Shown piece after piece: positions 57,769 through 64,000 of a stretch of 64,000 nucleotides of DNA. Source of the stretch: Deltaproteobacteria bacterium (lineage in GTDB: Bacteria; Desulfobacterota; GWC2-55-46); the NCBI GenBank assembly GCA_016234935.1, contig JACRNL010000005.1:172600-236599 (forward strand). The letters run 5' to 3'. The first letter of the stretch is position 1; every line of letters begins with the position of its first letter. The notes below the pieces were generated by a model. It had not been told where the DNA came from and did no database searches. It was given only the letters and a program-made list of their open reading frames with translations. Made by a program: the position numbers and the translations under genes.

Positions 57769-57907
57769 GTGCCCATCTCCGCTGATTTAAAAGGTTACGT
57801 TTGTTATATTAATTTATATCGTGCTCTAAATCAAGTAATTTTGTCTTTGCAATGTAAGTGTGGCTGCTTTCCATTGTTTTGTCAAGACGGGCCGTTTCAT
57901 AATAAAT

Positions 57908-57943
57908 AAAAAAGGGTTATCCGCAAGGATAACCCTTTTTTTT
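57908..57943. terminator. bidirectional intrinsic terminator downstream of typA
   Basis: AAAAAAGGGTTATCC, loop GCAA, GGATAACCCTTTTTTT. A 15 bp stem has A and T runs on both sides, so it can work for typA on the minus strand and for plus-strand transcripts. Confidence 0.85.
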
Positions 57944-57998
57944 CTCTTTTGATTCCTTTCTGTTTTTTTTAACGAATGTTATCAGACAACCGGGAAAA

Positions 57999-59807
57999 TT
58001 ATCCCTGACTTCTCTTTGGCCGCTTGTTCGCTTCTAAAACCTTCTTGCGAAGTCTTATGGACTGCGGCGTCACTTCGACGAGCTCGTCGTCCTTGATGAA
58101 CTCAAGCGCCTGCTCAAGGGTGAGGATGTTCGGAGGGAACAGGAACATCGTGTCGTCCGAGCCGGAGGCGCGCATGTTGGTGAGCTTCTTTTCCTTGACG
58201 GCGTTCACGTCCATGTCGTTCTCTCTCGCGTTTTCGCCGACTATCATGCCTTCGTATACAGGGATGCTCTCTTTAACGATAAGCGTTCCGCGCGGCTGAA
58301 GTCCGAAAAGGGCGTATATGGTCGTCACGCCTGTCCTGTCGGCGACAAGCACGCCGGAGAGCCTCTTTGATATCGGCCCATACCATGGTTCGTATCCTTC
58401 GAAGATGTGGTTTAAAAGTCCCGTGCCCTTCGTGTCCGTGAGGAACTGCGAACGGAAGCCGATTAAACCCCTTGAAGGAATCTTAAATTCAAGACGCACC
58501 CTGCCGTGGCCGTTGTTCTGCATCTTCAGCATCTTGCCCTTTCTTGAGCCTACCTGCGTGGTGACGACGCCAATGAACTCCTCCGGTATGTCGATGACAA
58601 GAAGCTCCATCGGCTCATGCAGCTTGCCGTCAATGGTCTTGGTGATGGTCTCGGGCATGGATACGGAAAGCTCGTAGCCTTCCCTTCTCATTGTTTCGAT
58701 TAGTATGGCAAGCTGCAACTCGCCCCTGCCCATGACCTTGAAGGAGTCCGCTCTTTCAAAGTCAACCCTGATGGATACGTTATAGAGAAGCTCTTTTTCA
58801 AGCCTCTCGCGGATATTCCTTGATGTGACGTATTTGCCTTCCTTTCCGGCAAACGGAGACGTGTTCGCGGAAAAGACCATTGAAATGGTCGGCTCGTCCA
58901 CGACTATGCGGGGCAAGGGCTGCGGTGTGTCGGCGTTCGTGACCGTGTCGCCGATGTTGATGCCTTCCATGCCTGCAAGCGCGATGATGTCTCCTGCCGG
59001 CGCTTCTTTTACAGGCACACGTTCAAGGCCCTGGAAGGCGAATAGCGCGGTTATCTTCATTTTTATGGCCGCGCCCTGCGCGTTTATCATGGCAACCGTG
59101 TCGGCGAGCTTTACCGTGCCGTTAAAAATGCGGCATATGGCGAGGCGGCCAACGTAGTCGTTATAGTCGATGTTCGTGACAAGCATCTGCAAAACAGCGT
59201 CCGGCTCTCCTGCAGGCACCGGCACGGTCTTGACAATGGCGTCAAAAAGCAGGTGAAGGTTTGTGGAAGGGTCTTCAGGCGCGAGCGCCGCGGTGCCTTT
59301 TTTGGCGTTTGTGTATATTATGGGGAAGTCAAGCTGCTCTTCAGCGGCGTCAAGGTCTATGAAGAGGTCAAATACTTCGTTGACCACCTCCTGTATGCGC
59401 GCGTCAGGCCTGTCTATTTTGTTAATAACCACAAGGGGCGTGAGTTCAAGCTCAAGCGCCTTCTTCAAAACAAAACGCGTCTGCGGAAGCGGCCCTTCCG
59501 AGGCGTCAACGAGAAGGACAACGCCGTCTACCATCTTTAAGGTGCGTTCCACCTCTCCGCCGAAGTCCGCATGGCCCGGCGTGTCAACGATGTTTATCTT
59601 TGTGCCGTTATACAAGACCGATGTGTTCTTGGCAAGGATGGTGATGCCGCGCTCGCGTTCGAGGTCCGTGTTGTCCATGACCCTTTCGGTGATTGTCTGG
59701 TTGTCCCTGAAGATGCCGGACTGCTTGAGCATCGCGTCAACCAGCGTGGTCTTGCCGTGGTCAACGTGCGCGATGATTGCGATATTTCTTAAATTCTTCT
59801 GCTCCAT
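57999..59807 (-). CDS. typA: TypA/BipA ribosome-associated GTPase
   Basis: A 602-residue translational GTPase. [17 protein letters not shown] (P-loop), [25 protein letters not shown] and [12 protein letters not shown] are the G motifs. The C-terminal BipA part has [30 protein letters not shown] and [30 protein letters not shown]. It aids ribosome assembly and stress or cold tolerance. It is monocistronic, with a strong terminator after it and an A palindrome upstream. Confidence 0.97.
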   Translation of the reverse strand: MEQKNLRNIAIIAHVDHGKTTLVDAMLKQSGIFRDNQTITERVMDNTDLERERGITILAKNTSVLYNGTKINIVDTPGHADFGGEVERTLKMVDGVVLLVDASEGPLPQTRFVLKKALELELTPLVVINKIDRPDARIQEVVNEVFDLFIDLDAAEEQLDFPIIYTNAKKGTAALAPEDPSTNLHLLFDAIVKTVPVPAGEPDAVLQMLVTNIDYNDYVGRLAICRIFNGTVKLADTVAMINAQGAAIKMKITALFAFQGLERVPVKEAPAGDIIALAGMEGINIGDTVTNADTPQPLPRIVVDEPTISMVFSANTSPFAGKEGKYVTSRNIRERLEKELLYNVSIRVDFERADSFKVMGRGELQLAILIETMRREGYELSVSMPETITKTIDGKLHEPMELLVIDIPEEFIGVVTTQVGSRKGKMLKMQNNGHGRVRLEFKIPSRGLIGFRSQFLTDTKGTGLLNHIFEGYEPWYGPISKRLSGVLVADRTGVTTIYALFGLQPRGTLIVKESIPVYEGMIVGENARENDMDVNAVKEKKLTNMRASGSDDTMFLFPPNILTLEQALEFIKDDELVEVTPQSIRLRKKVLEANKRPKRSQG

Positions 59808-59897
59808 GAAAGATACCTCTGCTGGCTAATGGTTTATAGTATAAAAACGTAACTTAATATTTTAGAATAAAAATAGTCCGATGTAAAGACATTTAAA

Positions 59898-59923
59898 CTT
59901 ACCTTTCTTGAAAGAAAGGTAAG
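59898..59923. repeat. A-family terminal palindrome
   Basis: A perfect 26 bp palindrome, CTTACCTTTCTTG with its inverse CAAGAAAGGTAAG pattern, followed by TCCAAAGAACTTTAATA. It lies between typA and the ArsR gene in the gap 59808-60033. Confidence 0.7.
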
Positions 59924-60033
59924 TCCAAAGAACTTTAATATTTGGCATTACCAAATAAACAGGTCTGTTCCTGCTAAAAAACTACCTTTAAAATGTGGTC
60001 AGGGGTTTTATAACAGATGCCTTGAGGCGGGGC

Positions 60034-60366
60034 TTACTCCGACTTCCTGAGCTTCTTTAAAAGGGTCTTTTTACCTTCCATCTGCTCCATCAGCACTTCT
60101 TTCATGAGCATGCAGGCGGAGATGATCTTGGGGCTTGATATGGAATAGTAGATGTTCACCCCGGCGCGCCTTGATTTGACGACCCCGCAGGCGCGAAGCA
60201 GGGCAAGGTGCTGCGACGCGTTCGACTTGGGGATGCCGAGGGCCGTTACTATCTCCCCGGCGGCCATTTCGCCGGCCTTGAGCGCGTAGATTATCTCAAG
60301 CCGCTTGGGGTTGGCAAGCGTCTTACAAATGTCGGCGTGGAGTTCAAAGAGGTCTTTCTGTACCAT
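60034..60366 (-). CDS. ArsR family winged-helix regulator
   Basis: A 110-residue regulator. HADICKTLANPKRLEIIYALKAGEMAAGEIVTALGIPKSNASQHLALLRACGVVKSRRAGVNIYYSISSPKI is a complete ArsR domain. There are no paired Cys residues of the ELCVCDL type, so metal sensing by that site is unlikely. It could sense redox state or another ligand. No target gene is next to it on the same strand; metG is 133 bp upstream. Confidence 0.88.
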   Translation of the reverse strand: MVQKDLFELHADICKTLANPKRLEIIYALKAGEMAAGEIVTALGIPKSNASQHLALLRACGVVKSRRAGVNIYYSISSPKIISACMLMKEVLMEQMEGKKTLLKKLRKSE

Positions 60367-60424
60367 ATATTTTCATTGTCACGAAATTTATCAATAAAGT
60401 CAAGCAATGCGTTTTTTAAAAAAC

Positions 60425-60480
60425 GTAGCGCGAGACTTCTACCGAGATGTAGTTTTTAAAGATAGTCACGCACTGCGGGG
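60425..60480. repeat. B-type fragment upstream of the ArsR gene
   Basis: GTAGCGCGAGACTTCTACCG and GTCACGCACTGCGGGG are the degenerate ends of a B-type unit. They lie between metG and the ArsR gene. Confidence 0.5.
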
Positions 60481-60498
60481 TATTTGCGAAGTTCGGGG

Positions 60499-62127
60499 CT
60501 ATTGTATCCTCGGAAACAATGGCGCGGCCTTTTCAATGCGTAGTCCCTCAGGCATTTTTCCCCATTTGACCTCTTCGTCAAAGGATACGCTTGAAATATC
60601 CTTTTTTATGCCAAGGGCGTTCCATATCTTTTGAGCGGACGACGGCATGAAGGGATAGACGTAGACAGCGATGATGCGCAGGCCTTCGCAAAGGGTGTAG
60701 AGCACGTTGGAAAGTTCGGCTTGTTTATTGTCTTTTGCCAATTTCCAGGGGGCAGCCTGGTCAACGTAGGCGTTCATTGCGCGAATGATAGTCCATATTT
60801 GCGAAAGGGCGATGTTAAACTGGAGGCTGTCAAGCCAAAAATCATAGCCAGTGGTCGCGGCATTTAAATGACGCAAAGACTCATGGATATTTCTCTCGTT
60901 GTCGCCGTCTTTCGAATTAATCGCAGGCGGGATGTTTCCCTCTCTGTATTTTTCAACCATTGAAATCGTCCTTGAAAGGAGGTTGCCGAGGTCGTTGGCA
61001 AGGTCGCTGTTTATCCTGCCTTCAAGGGCCTTTATTGAAAAGTCGCCGTCAAGGCCGAATGGCACTTCGCGCAGGAGAAAATACCTGAACTGGTCGCAGC
61101 CGTATTTTTCAATTATCGCGTTCGGGTCAACGACGTTGCCCTTTGATTTGCTCATCTTCTGGCCGTCAACTGTCCACCAGCCGTGCGCGAAGACCGTTGT
61201 CGGAGGTTTAATGCCTGCGGAGAGCAGGAACGCGGGCCAGTAGACCGTATGGAAACGCAGGATGTCCTTGCCGATGATATGCAGGACGTTACTGTCGTTG
61301 CGTTGCCAGAATTTTTTAAACCGCTCATCATCCGGGTAGCCGAGGGCCGAGATGTAGTTCGTCAACGCGTCGAACCAGACGTACATCACATGTGATGACC
61401 ACTTCCCTATCTCCTCCCCCTTCACGGGGGAGGGCAGGGTGGGGGTGAGGTCGCCGGGCACTGGGATGCCCCATGAAAAGGTCGTCCTTGAGACGCTTAG
61501 ATCCCTGAGCGTCTCTTTTTCAAGAAAGCTCTTTATTTCGTTTCGTCTGCTCTCAGGCTGTATGAATTGGGGATTGGCTTTTATATGAGCAAGCAGGGCT
61601 TTGGCATAATTTGAGAGCTTGAAAAAGTAACTCTCCTCTTTGAGCTTTTCAACGGGCCTTGCGCAGTCAGGGCACTTGCCGTTTACAAGCTGATTCTCGG
61701 TGAGGAAGTTTTCGCAGGGTGTGCAGTACCAGTCTTCATAATGGCCGGGGTATATATCGCCCTTTTCCTTTATTATCCGCCAGATGGTTTGAACGGCCTT
61801 TTTGTGGCGGTCTTCGGTGGTGCGGATAAAATCATCGTGTGAGATGTCGAGCCTGGCCCAGAGGTCTTTATACCGCGTGACGACGCTATCCGCGAACTCA
61901 AGGGGTTTTACACCGGCGCTAAGGGCGGCCTTTTCCACCTTTTGTCCGTGTTCGTCCGTGCCGGTCAGGAAAAAGACGTTCTCCCTGCCGAGTTTGAGGC
62001 GCTTATAGCGCGCTATAACGTCGGCGGCGGCCGTTGTGTAGGCATGGCCTATGTGCGGGACGTCGTTTACGTAGTATATCGGCGTGGTAACGTAGAATGT
62101 GCCGGAGGCGCTGTTCTTTTCAGACAT
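60499..62127 (-). CDS. metG: methionyl-tRNA synthetase with in-frame D-repeat insertion
   Basis: A 542-residue class I synthetase. The HIGH motif is in YYVNDVPHIGHAYTTAAADV. The zinc knuckle is WYCTPCENFL...GKCPDCARPVEKL. The KMSKS motif is in VDGQKMSKSKGNVVDPN. There is no C-terminal tRNA-binding domain. Between SWGIPVPGD and HVMYVWFDALTNY, normally almost adjacent, lie about 19 residues (LTPTLPSPVKGEEIGKWSS) encoded by a D repeat. The insertion is in the catalytic fold close to the active-site FDAL strand, so it must be tolerated as a surface loop. The ATG follows the ricT stop directly. Confidence 0.94.
   Translation of the reverse strand: MSEKNSASGTFYVTTPIYYVNDVPHIGHAYTTAAADVIARYKRLKLGRENVFFLTGTDEHGQKVEKAALSAGVKPLEFADSVVTRYKDLWARLDISHDDFIRTTEDRHKKAVQTIWRIIKEKGDIYPGHYEDWYCTPCENFLTENQLVNGKCPDCARPVEKLKEESYFFKLSNYAKALLAHIKANPQFIQPESRRNEIKSFLEKETLRDLSVSRTTFSWGIPVPGDLTPTLPSPVKGEEIGKWSSHVMYVWFDALTNYISALGYPDDERFKKFWQRNDSNVLHIIGKDILRFHTVYWPAFLLSAGIKPPTTVFAHGWWTVDGQKMSKSKGNVVDPNAIIEKYGCDQFRYFLLREVPFGLDGDFSIKALEGRINSDLANDLGNLLSRTISMVEKYREGNIPPAINSKDGDNERNIHESLRHLNAATTGYDFWLDSLQFNIALSQIWTIIRAMNAYVDQAAPWKLAKDNKQAELSNVLYTLCEGLRIIAVYVYPFMPSSAQKIWNALGIKKDISSVSFDEEVKWGKMPEGLRIEKAAPLFPRIQ
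61408..61452. repeat. D-family repeat inside metG
   Basis: CTCCTCCCCCTTCACGGGGG, AGGGCAGGGTGGGGGTGAGG. On the gene strand it reads LTPTLPSPVKGEE. The sequence is the same type as intergenic D copies. Confidence 0.88.
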
Positions 62128-63036
62128 CTATTCTATATGCCCCTTGCCGTCAGCGTTGTCTTCAGGCTGGGCTGCCGCTGCCGCGTCCTGCTTTGGCGGC
62201 TCTTCCCGGGCTGGCCGGTCATTGACCTTTGCCTGGACTTCGCCATGTTTTCTATGTTCGCCTCGTCCGCCGCATCCGCATCCGCCTTTTTCCGCTTGCG
62301 GAGCGCCGGCAGTCTGCGCCGCAGTCCCGGCCTGCGCGGCTGCGGCCTTTCTCAGCTTTTCGCTCTTGTACATCGCGTGCTCATAGCTCAGGCAGCACAT
62401 CAGCCTGCCGCAGATGCCGGAAATCTTCACGGGGTTCAGGGCAAGGTTCTGATCCTTGGCCATCTTTATCGTCACAGGTTCAAAGTCCGTCAGATGGCCC
62501 GTGCAGCACAGGACCCTGCCGCACGGGCCGAGTCCGCCGAGCATCTTTGCCTCGTCGCGAACGCCTATCTGGCGCATTTCTATGCGCGTGTGGAAGAATG
62601 AGGCGAGGTCTTTGACAAGCTCGCGGAAGTCCACCCTCGTCTCGGAGGTGAAGAAGAATATTGCCTTGCTGGAGTCAAAGAGATACTCCACGCGGACGAG
62701 TTTCATGGGCAGGTTAAACTGCGCTATCTTCTCCCTGCAGATCCTCCGGGCCTCGCTTTCGCGCTCGGTGTTGAAGTCGTGCCGCTCAAGGTCTACTTTG
62801 TCCGCCTTGCGGATGACCTTTTTCAAGGTCTTGCCGGCAAGGGGCTGAGTCCCCTCAGGGGGCTGAGCCCCTTCAAGGGGTTCTCCGTCTTTGGGCCGGT
62901 AGGCGACGGTGCCCATGCCCAGCCCCTTTTCCACCTCGACGACGACCATCTCGCCGGGCCTTAAGTCAATGCCGTTTGGGTCAAAGTCATAGACTTTGCA
63001 GGCCTTATTGAATTTTACGCCGACCAATCTTGCCAT
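62128..63036 (-). CDS. ricT: RicT/PSP1 domain protein
   Basis: A 302-residue protein. The PSP1 core is VRVEYLFDSSKAIFFFTSETRVDFRELVKDLASFFHTRIEMRQIGVRDEAKMLGGLGPCGRVLCC, followed by ISGICGRLMCCLSYE. The Cys residues match the iron-sulfur ligands of Bacillus RicT (YaaT), part of a complex for mRNA maturation. The C-terminal tail is Ala/Gln/Pro-rich with a CGCGG patch. A C repeat encodes EPLEGAQPPEGTQPLAG at about residues 51-66. Order holB-ricT-metG is standard. The stop is directly followed by the metG ATG. Confidence 0.92.
   Translation of the reverse strand: MARLVGVKFNKACKVYDFDPNGIDLRPGEMVVVEVEKGLGMGTVAYRPKDGEPLEGAQPPEGTQPLAGKTLKKVIRKADKVDLERHDFNTERESEARRICREKIAQFNLPMKLVRVEYLFDSSKAIFFFTSETRVDFRELVKDLASFFHTRIEMRQIGVRDEAKMLGGLGPCGRVLCCTGHLTDFEPVTIKMAKDQNLALNPVKISGICGRLMCCLSYEHAMYKSEKLRKAAAAQAGTAAQTAGAPQAEKGGCGCGGRGEHRKHGEVQAKVNDRPAREEPPKQDAAAAAQPEDNADGKGHIE
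62839..62883. repeat. C-family repeat inside ricT
   Basis: AAGGGGCTGAGTCCCCTCAG then GGGGCTGAGCCCCTTCAAGG, GGTTC. It is read GEPLEGAQPPEGTQPLAG between two beta-strands near the N-terminus. Confidence 0.85.
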
Positions 63037-63117
63037 AAATACCTCTTAAAGGCCGCGCCTGCTCCGCGTGTTAAAAGTGTAAAAAAACAGGCGTTGGCCT
63101 TTTGCCTTTGTTAGGTG

Positions 63118-63158
63118 AAAATGGGGCTGAGCCCCCTCAGGGGGTTTGAAACCCCCTT
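63118..63158. repeat. C-family repeat between holB and ricT
   Basis: AAATGGGGCTGAGCCCCCTC, AGGGGGTTTGAAACCCCCTT. It lies in a 188 bp gap between two genes usually close together. Confidence 0.78.
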
Positions 63159-63224
63159 TGTAAGTTAAACGGTTCCGCGTCCCGATGTCCGCCGAAGACT
63201 GCCGCTGCCTCGCGGACTTTTCCG

Positions 63225-64000
63225 TCACATTGCCATGCTTCCGGTAAACCCCATCAAAAGGTTTTCCATCGCAAGCTGTTTGTTCGCGTACCTTGGAGGC
63301 ATTATGTCCGCTCTCGCGCGCTCGATAAGCGAATAGGAGTCAATGAGCCGTTCAATCGTAAGGCCGCCCCTTCCGGCCGTCTTAAAAAGACCGCTCCTGC
63401 TTATCGCAAGGTCCGGCCTGCCTTCGAGGCTGACGACGCTGTCCCTCAGCATGGTCTTTAGATACTCGAGCGTCTCTTCTAAATCGTCCCTTTTTGAAAG
63501 CTCTTCCGCGAGCTTCAACATGCCGATGGTATCGTCCGGCCTCAGGGATAAAAAGGCCGCAAGCGTTTCACTCCTTTTTTCCAGAAACCCCGCGGCGAGG
63601 CACTTCATCGCCGCCGGGATGCTCCCCCCGGAAAGGCGCGCCGCGCCGTCCGCCTCATCCGGCGCGGCGCCATTGTGCCCGATGAGATAGTCCCTGATAA
63701 TGGATACCGGCAGGGGTTTAAAACTTATCCTCTGGCAGCGCGAGATTATCGTCGCCGGAAGCTCCGCTGTTTTCGACGCTATGAGTATAATGACGGACGA
63801 GGCGGGCGGCTCCTCAAGGGTCTTTAAAAAGGCGTTTGCCGCAGGCAGCGCCATCCTGCCGGCGCCTTCGACGATGGCGGCCTTTTTGCCCCCTTCGGCC
63901 TTGTGCCTTAAGGCATCTTGAAGCTCCCGCACCTGGGCGATCTTTATCGTCCCGTCAGAGGCCGGTTCATCGTCCTTGTCAACCGGCTGTATCTGAATGA
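63225..64000 (-). CDS. holB: DNA polymerase III delta' subunit (HolB), 3' part
   Basis: The frame is open to the right edge, so the N-terminal P-loop part is missing. The visible 258 residues begin IQIQPVDKDDEPASDGTIKIAQVREL, then KKAAIVEGAGRMALPAANAFLKTLEEPPASSVIILIASKTAELPATIISRCQRISFKPL, which is the sensor and clamp-loader part with the SRC motif. A C-terminal collar region follows. The subunit is part of the clamp loader. Internal GTG 63932 is not the true start. It is followed by ricT and metG on the same strand. Confidence 0.92.
   Translation of the reverse strand, partial: IQIQPVDKDDEPASDGTIKIAQVRELQDALRHKAEGGKKAAIVEGAGRMALPAANAFLKTLEEPPASSVIILIASKTAELPATIISRCQRISFKPLPVSIIRDYLIGHNGAAPDEADGAARLSGGSIPAAMKCLAAGFLEKRSETLAAFLSLRPDDTIGMLKLAEELSKRDDLEETLEYLKTMLRDSVVSLEGRPDLAISRSGLFKTAGRGGLTIERLIDSYSLIERARADIMPPRYANKQLAMENLLMGFTGSMAM

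Noticed and set aside
4013..59923. CRISPR array
   Set aside because: Repeats are dispersed, palindromic and of variable module content, not regularly spaced; no cas gene.

Overview
The window is a ~64 kb piece of a diderm (LPS-bearing) bacterial chromosome that contains its replication origin. The mix of genes (MnmG-RsmG-ParA-ParB-bactofilin, Tmk/HolB-RicT-MetG order, trp-accD-folC-lptD neighbours, [FeFe]-hydrogenase maturases, lysine 2,3-aminomutase, a TraR/DksA protein with a basic tail) resembles Desulfobacterota or Nitrospirota-type anaerobes or microaerophiles. This placement is inference; no rRNA marker is present.

Layout. 1-8 kb: mltG end, ruvX, tRNA-Val, hydG and a HypC-HydE fusion, an exported DUF4124-like protein, an Nramp transporter and an acetyltransferase. 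7-11 kb: a quinone-type cluster (chorismate lyase-like, ubiA, ubiD, ubiG). 12-16.6 kb: a CI-like regulator, pyrF, pyrE, kamA and a MerR regulator. 17-19.6 kb: an FmdE-like protein, class I FBPase and a cation transporter. 19.6-27.2 kb: the origin region, with dnaA, dnaN, rpmH, rnpA, yidD, yidC and mnmE all on the minus strand and an oriC between dnaA and dnaN. 27.5-30.2 kb: glutamate dehydrogenase and glmU. 30.3-45.3 kb: a trp operon (E,G,D,C,F,B,orf,A) behind a possible attenuator, then an HD-GYP phosphodiesterase, accD, folC and lptD. 45.7-48.5 kb: a response regulator, apbE and a TraR/DksA protein. 48.6-53.9 kb: mnmG, two parS sites, rsmG, parA, parB and bactofilin. 54-64 kb: ilvE, a REP-associated transposase, a ClC channel, typA, an ArsR regulator, metG, ricT and holB.

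The core genes are ordinary. The striking feature is a dense population of short palindromic repeats of at least eight families, labelled here A to H, J and K. They fill almost every intergenic gap and often sit inside one another. Family C (GC-rich, about 30-55 bp) lies in frame inside five proteins (DUF4124 protein, chorismate lyase-like, YidC twice, FolC, RicT), and family D lies in frame inside MetG. Family A hairpins supply the stop codon or C-terminal residues of UbiD, TrpG and FolC. Family H (about 27 bp) interrupts other repeats, and filled and empty versions can be compared within the window. One REP transposase (RAYT) is flanked by its probable cognate hairpins and looks frameshifted. 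Short direct duplications lie at the starts of trpE, folC and bactofilin. All repeat families were aligned by eye; boundaries are approximate.
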